Origin: Acidimicrobiaceae bacterium
GTDB lineage: Bacteria; Actinomycetota; Acidimicrobiia; Acidimicrobiales; RAAP-2
Assembly (NCBI GenBank): GCA_027306605.1
Contig: DAHUZK010000059.1
Span: 1-64,000, forward strand
Direction: 5' to 3'
DNA length: 64,000 bases
Under the pieces are notes generated by a model. The model saw only the letters and a list, made by a program, of their open reading frames with translations. It was not told where the DNA came from and searched no databases. This document shows, piece after piece, positions 54,517 through 63,140 of this stretch. A program made the translations under genes and the position numbers. The stretch's first letter is position 1. Each line of letters opens with the position of its first letter.

Positions 54517-55953
54517 CTACGAAGCGCCGGTGGGACCTTCCGCCGCAGCCGGCTCCGGCTCCGGTGCGGCACCCTCTGGACCGCCCTCGCCGGCGGCCGC
54601 CTCGGCGCCGCCCTCACCCTCGGACTGGTGCACCTGGGTGCCCACCTGGCTGGCGAAGTCGGCCCACGCCGCCTGCGCCTCGGTCTCGGGGGTGAACTCG
54701 CCCTCGGCGTAGTCGTAGCCGATGTAGTTCCCCTGCTCGTCGTAGGCGTGCTCACCGAAGGCCTCGCGGTACTCCTCGGAGACCTCGCCGCCCTCCGCTG
54801 CCTGCTTGATGGAGAGGCTGATGCGCCGGCGCTGCAGGTCGATGTCGATGATCTTGACCCAGAGCTCCTCGCCCGGCGTCACCACCTGCTCGGGGAGGTC
54901 GACATGGTGCACCGCCATCTCCGAGATGTGCACCAGACCCTCGATGCCGTCGCCCACCTGCACGAAGGCGCCGAAGGGCACCAGCTTGGTGATGCGGCCG
55001 TAGACGAGCTGGCCCACGCTGTGGCTGTCGGCGAACTCCTGCCAGGGGTCGGCCTGGGTGGCCTTGAGCGAGAGGCTGATGCGCTCCTTGTCGAGATCGA
55101 CGTCGAGCACCTCGACTTCGATCTCGTCTCCCACCGAGACGACCGACGACGGGTGGTCGACGTGCTTCCAGGAAAGCTCGGAGACGTGGACCAGGCCGTC
55201 CATGCCGCCGAGGTCGACGAAGGCACCGAAGTTGACCACCGAGGAGACCACGCCCTTGCGCCGCTCGCCCGGCTTGAGGTTCTGGAGGAAGTCACCCCGC
55301 TGCTCCTTCTGGGCCTCCTCGAGCCAGGCCCGCCGCGACAGCACGACGTTGTTGCGGTTGCGGTCGAGCTCGATGATCTTCGCCTCGATCTCCTTGCCGA
55401 CGTAGGGCTGGAGCTCGCGCACCCGCCGCAGCTCCACCAGCGAGGCCGGCAGGAAGCCGCGCAGGCCGATGTCGACGATCAGTCCGCCCTTGACGACCTC
55501 GATGACCGGGCCCGACACCATCTCGCCCTTGTTCTTCTTCTCCTCGATCGTCGTCCAGGCCCGCTCGTACTGGGCGCGCTTCTTGGACAGGACCAGCCGC
55601 CCCTCCTTGTCCTCCTTCTGGAGCACGAGCGCCTCGACGTGGTCACCGAGGGAGACGATCTCCTCGGGGTTGACGTCGTTGCGGATGGACAGCTCGCGGG
55701 CCGGGATGACACCCTCGGACTTGAAGCCGATGTCGAGGAGCACCTCGTCGCGGTCGATCTTGACGACCGTCCCCTCGATCACGTCACCGTCGTCGAACTC
55801 GATGATGGAGTCGCCCATCGCCTTCTCGAGGTCGGCGTCCCCCAGGTCGTCGTCGACGATCGTGCGTGGTGTGTAGTTGCCCTCGGCGTCGAAGCTGCCC
55901 ATCGCCTCGGGCGAGAGCAGGGAGGTGGGAGAGGTTGTGGTGGCGTCAGCCAT
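54517..55953 (-). CDS. rpsA: 30S ribosomal protein S1
   Basis: A 478-residue protein with four S1 domains: near residues 57-125 (GDVIEGTVVKIDRDEVLLDIG), 145-210 (GLIVDIGLRGFLPAS), 230-300 (GVVSSVVNFGAFVDLGGMDG) and 315-385 (GRITKLVPFGAFVQVGDGIEG). The four-domain form is usual in actinobacteria. It helps mRNA binding to the ribosome. The C-terminal 60 residues are acidic, Ala/Glu/Gly-rich and disordered. ATG at 55953 follows GAGGAG with 7 bases between. polA lies 189 bp upstream, the conserved order. Confidence 0.97.
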   Translation of the reverse strand: MADATTTSPTSLLSPEAMGSFDAEGNYTPRTIVDDDLGDADLEKAMGDSIIEFDDGDVIEGTVVKIDRDEVLLDIGFKSEGVIPARELSIRNDVNPEEIVSLGDHVEALVLQKEDKEGRLVLSKKRAQYERAWTTIEEKKNKGEMVSGPVIEVVKGGLIVDIGLRGFLPASLVELRRVRELQPYVGKEIEAKIIELDRNRNNVVLSRRAWLEEAQKEQRGDFLQNLKPGERRKGVVSSVVNFGAFVDLGGMDGLVHVSELSWKHVDHPSSVVSVGDEIEVEVLDVDLDKERISLSLKATQADPWQEFADSHSVGQLVYGRITKLVPFGAFVQVGDGIEGLVHISEMAVHHVDLPEQVVTPGEELWVKIIDIDLQRRRISLSIKQAAEGGEVSEEYREAFGEHAYDEQGNYIGYDYAEGEFTPETEAQAAWADFASQVGTQVHQSEGEGGAEAAAGEGGPEGAAPEPEPAAAEGPTGAS

Positions 55954-56103
55954 GATGAAGCTCCTCGTCGGTTGCGAGGTGCAACCGCAGGACCGCGCCG
56001 GGGCCGGGTCGTCCGATACGGAATGCGCCGCCGCCGGGCCGGCGGGCAAGGGCTCCAACGATACCAGCTGCTCAGCGGCGCTCTCCCGGCGGGACGGGCC
56101 CCG

Positions 56104-56120
56104 GGCGTCGGTCCGACGCC
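56104..56120. terminator. Possible terminator hairpin after polA
   Basis: GGCGTC and GACGCC form a 6-bp stem with loop GGTCC, 23-39 bases after the polA stop on the minus strand. No T-run follows, as usual in high-GC genomes. Confidence 0.3.
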
Positions 56121-56142
56121 GCGGCTCGGCAGCCCCGCGCGC

Positions 56143-58911
56143 TCAACCCTTGGCCGCGGCCCAGCTCTCCCCGGTCGCCACCGAGATGGTCAGGGGGACC
56201 TTGAGGTCCGCCGCGCCGGTCAGGGCGGACTCGGTGAGGCGGCGCACCTGGTCCTCCTCCCCCGGTGAGACCTCGACGATCACCTCGTCGTGCACCTGGA
56301 GGACGAGCCGGCTGGCCAGATCCTGCCCTTCGAGATCGCGGTCGAGGCGCACGAGCGCAAGCTTGAAGATGTCGGCCGCCAGCCCCTGGATGCCGGCGTT
56401 CATGGCCTGCCGCTCGGCCGCCTGGCGCAGCCGGTAGTTGGCCGCGTGCAGGTCGGGCAGGGGGCGAAGGCGCCCGAACATGGTGCGCGTGGCGCCGCGC
56501 AGCTTGGCCTCGGCCACGGTGTCGTCCATGTACTTCTTGACGAGCGGGAAGGCGCCGAAGTAACTCTCCATAATGGCGGCCGCCTCCTCGACCGGGACGC
56601 CCAGACGCTGGCCGAGGCCGTAGGCCTCCATGCCGTAGGCCAGGCCGTACGAGACCATCTTGCAGAACTCCCGTTGGGTGTGCGTGACCTCCTCGGGAGC
56701 GATCCCGTACACGGCGGCCGCCACGGTTCGGTGCACGTCGGCCCCCGTCGTCAGCGCGTCGATCAGACCGGGGTCCTCCGAGAGGTGCGCGATGCAGCGC
56801 AGCTCGACCTGGTCGTAGTCGGCCACCAGGAAGGTGCAGCCCTGCGCGGGCACGAAGGCGCGCCGGAACTGCTTGCCGAGCTCGGTGCGCACCGGGATGT
56901 TGTGCAGGTTGGGCCGGTCCGACGAGATGCGCCCGGTGCGCGCCACCGTCTGGCCGAAGGAGGCGTGGATGCGCCCGTCGGGCTGCACCTCGGCCAAAAG
57001 GCTCTCGCCGTAGGTGGAGCGCAGCTTCTCGACCTCGCGGTAGTCGAGGAGCGCCTCGATGATCGGATGGGCGCCGCGCAGGCTCTCGAGCGTCCGGGCG
57101 TCGGTCGAGAACCCGGTCTTGGTCTTCTTGCCCGGCGTGAGGCCGAGCTCGTCGTAGAGGACGGTCCGCAACTGCGGCGTGGAGTTCACGTTGAACTCGT
57201 GCCCCGCCAGCTTCTGCACCTCGTCCTGCAGCGCGGCCGCCGAGCCCTTCAACGAGTCGGCGATGGACTGCAGCTCCGCACGGTCGATGCCGATGCCCGC
57301 CACCTCCATCTTGGCCAGCACCCGCACGAGCGGCGTCTCGATCGAATCGTGCAGGTACGTCATGCCCTCGGCGTCGAGGCGCCGGCGGAAGCCCGCCTCC
57401 ATCCCGACCACGTCGAGCGCCTCCGCCGCCGCCTCCTGCGCCAGGTCACGTGCGGTCTCCCCGGGCTCGGCGATGTCGAGGCTGAGCTGGCCCGTCTGCT
57501 CGCGCAGCTGCTGGAGGCCGTACTCGCCGGTGGACGCGTCGAGGAGGTAGGCGGCGACGCCGGTGTCCATGACGAGCCCCCTCAGGTCGATGCCGAGGGG
57601 CAGCAGGGACCGCATGGCCTCCTTGACGTGGTGCCCGACGACCTCGTGGGCCAGGACGGCGTCGAGCTTCTTGACCACCGAGGCCGCGCCCAGCAACTCG
57701 CCCGGCACCAGCACGCCCAGCCCGGCCTCCTCGTCCTCGGTGGCCAGCACCAGCAGCCCGACCAGATCGCTCCGTCCCGGCAGGCCGCTCCAGCGGGCGG
57801 CGACGGCGATCCGGCCCTCCCCCAGCTCGGTCAGGTGCTTGGTGACCTCGCTCGCCGTGGACGGCAGCGCCACGTCGCGCAGCACCAGGGCCGGTCCGGT
57901 GGAGGCCGCCGCGCCGAGGCCGCCCGGAACCGAGGCGGCGGTGCCCGATGCGGCGGTGCCCGATGCGGCCCGGCCATCCCCCCCGCTGCCCTCGGTCCCC
58001 CGACCCAGCGCGCCGGCGTCGAGGAGCTCCTCGACGCGCTGCCACACCGTCTTCATCGCGTAGCGCTCGAAGATGGCCTCGGCAGCGGCGCGGTCCCACC
58101 CGCCCAGCTCGAGGTCGCCCACGTCCACCTCGAGGGGGACGTCGCGCACCAGCGGGATGATGCGGGCGTTGGAGCGTGCGAGCGCCTCGTTGGCACCCAG
58201 GTTCTCGCGCAGCTTCGGCGTCTGCTCGTCGAGATGGCCGAAGATCCCGTCGAGGTCCTCGTACTTGGTCAGCAACTTGGCGGCTGTCTTCTCCCCGACA
58301 CCCGGAACGCCCGGCAGGTTGTCCGAGGGGTCGCCGCGCAGGGAGGCCAACAGGACGTACTGCGCCGGCGGTACCCCACAGCGCTCGACGATCCCCGCCT
58401 CGTCGTAGAGCGTGTAGTCGCTCACGCCACGCTTGTTGTAGAGGACGCGCACGTAGGGGTCTTCGACGAGCTGGAAGCTGTCGCGGTCGCCCGTGACGAT
58501 GACGACCTCGCAGTGGCGGTCCGCCGCCTCGGTGGCGAGGGTGGCGATGACGTCGTCCGCCTCGAAGCCCGGTGCCTCGATCACCGGGATGGCCAGCGCG
58601 GCCATCACGTCGCGGATCATGTCGAACTGGGGCGGCAGCAGCCACGGCGTCTGGGCCCGGCCCGCCTTGTAGTCCTCGAGCATCTGGTCGCGGAAGGTCT
58701 CACCCGGCGCGTCGAACGCCACGGCCACGGCCGAGGGCTTCTGCTCGCGGATGAGGTACACGAGCATGGACGTGAAGCCGTGCAGCGCGTTGGTCACCAC
58801 GCCCGTCGTCGTGGCCAACGTGTCGGGCAGGGCGTAATAGGCCCGGAAAGCCAGGGACATCCCGTCGAGCAGGAGGAGGGGTCCCGTCCGTTCCGGTCCC
58901 GTCGTCGCCAT
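56143..58911 (-). CDS. polA: DNA polymerase I
   Basis: A 922-residue enzyme. The N-terminal 5' nuclease has LLLLDGMSLAFRAYYALP, then IVTGDRDSFQLV and GVPGVGEKTAAKLL. A Gly/Ala/Ser-rich linker (GTAASGTAAS, residues about 310-335) precedes an inactive exonuclease-like domain lacking the DxE residues, so proofreading is not expected. The polymerase domain has motif A DYDQVELR, motif B REFCKMVSYGLAYG (Tyr at the O-helix position that is Phe in E. coli) and motif C QVHDEVIVE. Start ATG at 58911, or GTG at 58914, close to GGGAGG. Confidence 0.97.
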   Translation of the reverse strand: MATTGPERTGPLLLLDGMSLAFRAYYALPDTLATTTGVVTNALHGFTSMLVYLIREQKPSAVAVAFDAPGETFRDQMLEDYKAGRAQTPWLLPPQFDMIRDVMAALAIPVIEAPGFEADDVIATLATEAADRHCEVVIVTGDRDSFQLVEDPYVRVLYNKRGVSDYTLYDEAGIVERCGVPPAQYVLLASLRGDPSDNLPGVPGVGEKTAAKLLTKYEDLDGIFGHLDEQTPKLRENLGANEALARSNARIIPLVRDVPLEVDVGDLELGGWDRAAAEAIFERYAMKTVWQRVEELLDAGALGRGTEGSGGDGRAASGTAASGTAASVPGGLGAAASTGPALVLRDVALPSTASEVTKHLTELGEGRIAVAARWSGLPGRSDLVGLLVLATEDEEAGLGVLVPGELLGAASVVKKLDAVLAHEVVGHHVKEAMRSLLPLGIDLRGLVMDTGVAAYLLDASTGEYGLQQLREQTGQLSLDIAEPGETARDLAQEAAAEALDVVGMEAGFRRRLDAEGMTYLHDSIETPLVRVLAKMEVAGIGIDRAELQSIADSLKGSAAALQDEVQKLAGHEFNVNSTPQLRTVLYDELGLTPGKKTKTGFSTDARTLESLRGAHPIIEALLDYREVEKLRSTYGESLLAEVQPDGRIHASFGQTVARTGRISSDRPNLHNIPVRTELGKQFRRAFVPAQGCTFLVADYDQVELRCIAHLSEDPGLIDALTTGADVHRTVAAAVYGIAPEEVTHTQREFCKMVSYGLAYGMEAYGLGQRLGVPVEEAAAIMESYFGAFPLVKKYMDDTVAEAKLRGATRTMFGRLRPLPDLHAANYRLRQAAERQAMNAGIQGLAADIFKLALVRLDRDLEGQDLASRLVLQVHDEVIVEVSPGEEDQVRRLTESALTGAADLKVPLTISVATGESWAAAKG

Positions 58912-58970
58912 CACCTCCCGACACTACGGGGTGGGCGTGACGTCGGCTGCGGGAGCTCCGGCCGTGCGGC

Positions 58971-59582
58971 CTAGGGCGCGAGGGTGCCGTCGACCACCCG
59001 TTGGGCCACGTCCCGCATGCGGGCCCGGGTCTGCATCGCCGTGCGCTGGATGAAGGCGAACGCCTCGTCCTCGGGCAGCCCGTTGCGGTCCATCAGGACC
59101 TGCTTGGCCTCGTCGACGACGCGACGGGTGGCGATCTTGTCCTCCGCACCGTCGGAGGAGTGCTCGGACTCGATGGCCCGGTCCTGGCGCGCCCGGGCCA
59201 GCACGCCGGCGATGGCGGGGAGAAGCTCCCGGGGCTGGAAGGGCTTGACCAAATAGGCCGACACCCCCGACTCGCGGGCCTCCTCGATCAGGTCGCGCTG
59301 GCTGAAGGCCGTGAGCAGGAGCACCACGACGTCGGAGCTCGCGGTGATCTCGCGGGCGGCCCGGATCCCGTCCATGCCGGGCATCTTGACGTCGAGGATG
59401 GCCAGATCGGGTCGGTGCCGATCGACGAGTGCCACGGCCTCGTCACCCCGGCCGGTCTCGCCGACGACCTCGTAGCCGGCGGTCACCAGGATCTCCTTGA
59501 GATCGAGCCGGACGATCGCCTCGTCCTCGGCGATGACGACCCGCGCCAGCGCCGCCGCCCGCTCTCCCAGCTCGCTCGTCAC
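58971..59582 (-). CDS. ANTAR-domain response regulator (PdtaR-like)
   Basis: A protein of about 203 residues. The receiver domain has VVIAEDEAIVRLDLKE, the phospho-acceptor Asp in LAILDVKMPGMDG, the conserved Thr region LLLTAFSQRDL and the lysine in YLVKPFQP. The C-terminal ANTAR domain (DEAKQVLMDRNGLPEDEAFAFIQ) binds RNA hairpins to prevent termination. It matches the mycobacterial PdtaR arrangement, next to polA. GTG at 59582 is chosen for GGGAG 7 bases before; GTG 59618 is an alternative. No sensor kinase gene is adjacent. Confidence 0.92.
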   Translation of the reverse strand: MTSELGERAAALARVVIAEDEAIVRLDLKEILVTAGYEVVGETGRGDEAVALVDRHRPDLAILDVKMPGMDGIRAAREITASSDVVVLLLTAFSQRDLIEEARESGVSAYLVKPFQPRELLPAIAGVLARARQDRAIESEHSSDGAEDKIATRRVVDEAKQVLMDRNGLPEDEAFAFIQRTAMQTRARMRDVAQRVVDGTLAP

Positions 59583-59622
59583 CTCGCGGCTCCCGGGTGC
59601 CGTCTCGTCCCGCACCACCGGG

Positions 59623-59913
59623 TCACTTCCCCGTTCCCACCGAGGCGAGCAGCTCGTCCTGGCGCTTCTCGAGGTCGGCCACCGTCCGGCCCAGGGCGTC
59701 GCGGGCCCGCGCCATGGCGTCGGCGTGACGGGCCGCCTCGTTGTGTTCCTGCGTGGCGAGCGGCGTCTCCGCCACCAGCGCCCGCACCCGCGCCTCGTCG
59801 GCCGACTCGCGGACCACCGCCAGCTGCTCATCGAGCACGGCGAGCTCCTCCCGCGCCCGGACCAGGCGGGCGTGGACGTCTCGGATTCGCCGCTCCAGCA
59901 GGACGCGATGCAT
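59623..59913 (-). CDS. Small coiled-coil protein
   Basis: A 96-residue protein that is nearly all helix with heptad-like spacing (ARLVRAREELAVLDEQLAVV, DALGRTVADLEKRQDELL). No domain family is recognised. It has no signal or membrane segment. ATG at 59913 lies 7 bases after menC, and the gene ends just before the ANTAR regulator; the three may form an operon. It could be a structural or regulatory partner; its function is unknown. Confidence 0.7.
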   Translation of the reverse strand: MHRVLLERRIRDVHARLVRAREELAVLDEQLAVVRESADEARVRALVAETPLATQEHNEAARHADAMARARDALGRTVADLEKRQDELLASVGTGK

Positions 59914-59919
59914 GGAGCG

Positions 59920-61077
59920 TCAAGTGTAGGTGGCCCGATACCAGCGACGCCGCACCGCGAGACCGGCCAGAACCTCCTCGTCGGGGCCGGGCCCCACGCC
60001 GGGTTCGCGGCGCACCCGGACCCAGCCGTCCACGACCGCCGGATAGCCGCACGGGTCGGGCACCAGATACTCGGAGGGGGACCCGACATCGCTGACCAGC
60101 CCCGTCGCCTCCTGGCTCAGCCGGGCCGCCAGGGCCAGGTTGGAGGACCGGCCCAGGCCCGCCTCGAAGAACCCGCCGACGAAGACGGGCACCCCTGCTT
60201 CGGCGCAGGCGGCATGGGCCGACCGGGTGGCGCGGACCCCGCCCAGGCGGCCCGGTTTCAGACAGGCCACCGCGCAGGCACCGTTGCGCAGCGCGTCGTG
60301 GACCCGGCGCGTCGTCGAGAGGGACTCGTCGAGGCACACGGGCAGCGGCAGGACCTTCGCCAGCTGCGCGTGCGCCACCAGGTCGGCCGGAGGCAGGGGC
60401 TGCTCGACGCACAGCACGTGGAAGTCGGCGAGCCGGCTCAGGGCGGCGACGTCCTCCTCGTCGCCGCGGAACGACCCGTTGGCGTCCACCTGGAGCACGA
60501 GGTCCGGATGGTCGCCGCGCACCGCTGCCACCGGTTCGACCTCCCACCCGGGCTCGATCTTGAGGCGGACCCGCGCCGCGCCGGCGGCGACCGCGGCGTC
60601 GACCTCGGCGCGCACGACCGCGACGTCGCGACCGGCGGGAATGCCCACCACCGCCCCCACCGGCATCGTCTCGAATCCCGGGGCGACGCCGAGCGCCTCC
60701 GCCATGGACCGGCCCTGCGCCCGGAGGCCGGCGTCCCAGACCGCCATCTCGAAGGTGGCGGCCAGCACGCGGTCCTCGGCCCCGCTGCCGAAGAGTTGGG
60801 GCACCTCGGCGCCCTCGGGCAGGTGGCCGCCGCGCGCGGCACAGGCGTCGAGGAGGCGGCGGACGCCCCGGTCGGCCAGGGCCCGCTCGACCGCCCCGAG
60901 CGCGGGATCGACCGCGGTGCCCTGCTCGAGCGCGGAGCACTCGCCCCAGCCCTCCGCCCCCTCGGCCACGACCCGAACGAAGAGAAGCGGCCGGGTGCGG
61001 TGGGTCCCGGCCGCGGTGCCGATCTCCCGGCGGAACGGGACCTCGACCCGGACCACCTCGATCCCATGGAGCTTCAC
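59920..61077 (-). CDS. menC: o-Succinylbenzoate synthase (enolase superfamily)
   Basis: A 385-residue protein. Enolase-superfamily barrel features are visible: the VRLKIEPG segment with the catalytic lysine, metal ligands in VDANGSF, CVEQPLPP and LDESL, and a second lysine in CLKPGRLGG. The length and the PVGAVVGI and GGFFEAGLGRS motifs fit the type 2 MenC/N-acylamino acid racemase group, which makes o-succinylbenzoate for menaquinone. Racemase activity cannot be excluded. The start is GTG at 61077. No other men genes are in the window. Confidence 0.85.
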   Translation of the reverse strand: MKLHGIEVVRVEVPFRREIGTAAGTHRTRPLLFVRVVAEGAEGWGECSALEQGTAVDPALGAVERALADRGVRRLLDACAARGGHLPEGAEVPQLFGSGAEDRVLAATFEMAVWDAGLRAQGRSMAEALGVAPGFETMPVGAVVGIPAGRDVAVVRAEVDAAVAAGAARVRLKIEPGWEVEPVAAVRGDHPDLVLQVDANGSFRGDEEDVAALSRLADFHVLCVEQPLPPADLVAHAQLAKVLPLPVCLDESLSTTRRVHDALRNGACAVACLKPGRLGGVRATRSAHAACAEAGVPVFVGGFFEAGLGRSSNLALAARLSQEATGLVSDVGSPSEYLVPDPCGYPAVVDGWVRVRREPGVGPGPDEEVLAGLAVRRRWYRATYT

Positions 61078-61174
61078 CGGGAGAGTTCCCGGAGCCGTGC
61101 CCTCCCGGCTCTGGCTGCCTGGCCCACGTCCGTCACCGTAGAGGCCGGGTCCTGCCTTGTACGCTCTTGCCTTC

Positions 61175-61257
61175 GCCCGGATGGCGGAACGGCAGACGCG
61201 GCGGCCTCAAAAGCCGCTGTCCGAAAGGGCGTGCGGGTTCGAGTCCCGCTCCGGGCA
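61175..61257 (+). tRNA. tRNA-Leu (anticodon CAA)
   Basis: An 83-base class II tRNA with a perfect acceptor stem (GCCCGGA with TCCGGGC) and discriminator A. The anticodon stem GCGGC/GCCGC has loop CTCAAAA, giving anticodon CAA for TTG codons. Variable arm TGTCCGAAAGGGCG; T arm GCGGGTTCGAGTCCCGC. CCA is not encoded. It is transcribed toward the secreted-protein gene and divergent from menC. Confidence 0.96.
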
Positions 61258-61336
61258 CCCCTCGCCTGCTACGGGAGTTGCGGCGTTGCGCTCTCCGCGT
61301 CGCCGCAAGCCGCGGCGGTGCGAAACGGCCCCGGAC

Positions 61337-61363
61337 CCCGGCGAAGCGCTCTCGCTCGCCGGG
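61337..61363 (+). terminator. Strong hairpin downstream of tRNA-Leu(CAA)
   Basis: CCCGGCG with AGCG pairs with CGCT and CGCCGGG around CTCT, with one bulged base. It lies 80 bases after the tRNA and is followed by TTC, a fair terminator for a high-GC genome. Confidence 0.4.
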
Positions 61364-61554
61364 TTCGGCGCCGGAATTCGCCGATCTGGTCTCCGACGGT
61401 CAAGTGCGGCGCCGGTGTGCCGATGCCTCCTGGACGGGCAGGGCGCGCGAAACGTGCCAATCTGGTCGCTCGCTCAGTCCTGCGCGTCGACCCGGATCAA
61501 GCGTTCTTCGCCTGCTCCCGCCGAGCCGGATCATCCGCCCTTGACACGCACCTC

Positions 61555-63060
61555 ATGACACGCATCCTGCGCAGCGCACGACACGTCCTGGCCGCGGCCA
61601 TCGCCTGCCTCGCCCTCACGGCGGTGGGCGGCGCGCTGGCCGGGCCCGCCGGTGCCACCGCGACGGTCCGCGGCACGTCGCTCCCTCCGGGCTGGGAGCT
61701 GTGCATCCTCCAGGGCCTGGGGGCGCCCGCGTCGCAGGCGAACGTCGTCGACCTGGACACGTGGCAGGCGGCCGAGGGCGGCTCGACGAACAACACGGCG
61801 GCCTACAACCCGTTCAACACGCGCCGCACGACCGACGTGTCCAACGCGCCGCTCGCAGCCACCATCTCGTCCAACGGCTTTCCCGCCTTCGCCAATTGGC
61901 TGGCCGGGTGCAGCGCCACCGTCGCCACACTGCTCCAGCCCAACATGGCCGCCATCACGGCCGCGCTCAGAGCGGGCAACGTGGCCCCGGCGACCGCCTT
62001 CCTGGCCTCGGTCGATCAGAGCCAGTGGTGCGCGCCCACCAACGGCGTGCCCTGTTACGCCGACGCCATCCTGGGCTCGGCCAGCCAGCTCGTCCCAGCG
62101 CTGCTCGCCGACTCGTCGGCGCTCGCGGTGTACGGCAACGTGCAGGGCGACCTCCAGGCGTACCAGCGCGCCGTCCTCACCGTGGCCGCGGACCAGGGGG
62201 CGGTGACGGCCGGCAGGGCCGAGCTGGTGGCCGCCGAAACGGCCGACACGGCGGCGCAACAGGAGCAGGCCGCGGCCGAACACGCCTTGCGCAAGTTCGC
62301 CATCGTCGAGTACGTCAGCAGCGGCCTCTACGCATCGTCGCTGACGAGCCTGCCCAATGCGACGAGCCCGTCGGGCGGCCAGAGCCCGAGCGGCGTCGAG
62401 GCCCAGGAGTACACCAGCATCGCGGCCTCCGACCTCGTCACCCGCACGCAGGCCGCCCAGGCCGCGCTCGAGGCGGCGCAGGCCCGCCGCGACGCGGCGT
62501 CCAAGGACGTGACGAAGGCCATGGCCACCCTGGCCACGGACGACGCCGCCCAGTCCCGGGCGCTGGTGCGCCTCGTCAGCGACGTGACGACCATGCAGCG
62601 GGCCGGGGCGTGCACCGCCGCGGTCCTCACCGCGGCGGCACCGGGCGCGCCCGCCTCCACGGCGCCGACCGGCTCGAGCCCCGTGCCGGCGAGCCCGTCG
62701 GCCTCCTCCGCCACCACGACGACGGCCCCGCCGCCGACCACGACGACGGCCCCGCCGAGCACCACGACCACAACGACCACCGCGTTGCATTCGCCCTCGA
62801 TCCCCACCGGTGCGGTGCCGACGACGACGAGCACCACGGTTGCGCCGACCGCCCCGACCGCCCCGACCGCCCCGACCGCCCCGACGCCCACCACGACCAC
62901 CACCGGTCCTGCTGGCGGCACCCCTGCCGTCGGGACCCCTGCCGGCGGGACCCCTGCCGGCGGGACGGCACCGGCCCTCACGCCGCAGGCCGCCAACCCC
63001 ATCGGTCTCGGCGTCCTCCAGGGCTGCATGGCGACCATCGCCCCGGGCCGGAGCGCCTGA
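61555..63060 (+). CDS. Secreted protein with lysozyme-like N-terminal domain and Thr/Pro-rich tail
   Basis: A 501-residue protein. A signal peptide (VLAAAIACLALTAVGGALAGPAGA, shown in part) precedes a domain at residues about 40-160. There WQAAEGGSTNN, YNPFNT, NGFPAFANWLAGC and ITAALRAGN follow the pattern of phage-tail-lysozyme-like domains with a catalytic Glu in AEGG. A helical, coiled-coil region (residues 200-350) resembles those of cell-wall hydrolases. The tail from about 365 is Thr/Pro/Ala/Gly-rich, including APT and GGTPA repeats. A role in cell-wall remodelling is likely but inferred. No clear ribosome-binding site precedes ATG 61555; TTG 61541 is an alternative. Confidence 0.65.
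   Translation: MTRILRSARHVLAAAIACLALTAVGGALAGPAGATATVRGTSLPPGWELCILQGLGAPASQANVVDLDTWQAAEGGSTNNTAAYNPFNTRRTTDVSNAPLAATISSNGFPAFANWLAGCSATVATLLQPNMAAITAALRAGNVAPATAFLASVDQSQWCAPTNGVPCYADAILGSASQLVPALLADSSALAVYGNVQGDLQAYQRAVLTVAADQGAVTAGRAELVAAETADTAAQQEQAAAEHALRKFAIVEYVSSGLYASSLTSLPNATSPSGGQSPSGVEAQEYTSIAASDLVTRTQAAQAALEAAQARRDAASKDVTKAMATLATDDAAQSRALVRLVSDVTTMQRAGACTAAVLTAAAPGAPASTAPTGSSPVPASPSASSATTTTAPPPTTTTAPPSTTTTTTTALHSPSIPTGAVPTTTSTTVAPTAPTAPTAPTAPTPTTTTTGPAGGTPAVGTPAGGTPAGGTAPALTPQAANPIGLGVLQGCMATIAPGRSA
62842..62886. repeat. 9-bp tandem repeat array in the secreted-protein tail
   Basis: Five copies of GCCCCGACC, the first and last with one change, encoding Ala-Pro-Thr repeats. A second set of 15-bp repeats (Gly-Gly-Thr-Pro-Ala) follows near 62915-62970. 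Confidence 0.85.
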
Positions 63061-63140
63061 GAGGACCGCGGGCCGCCGCACGCCGGCATGCCACACTGTG
63101 GGCTTTCCCCGCCCGCCGACGATGGGAGCCGATCGGACAC

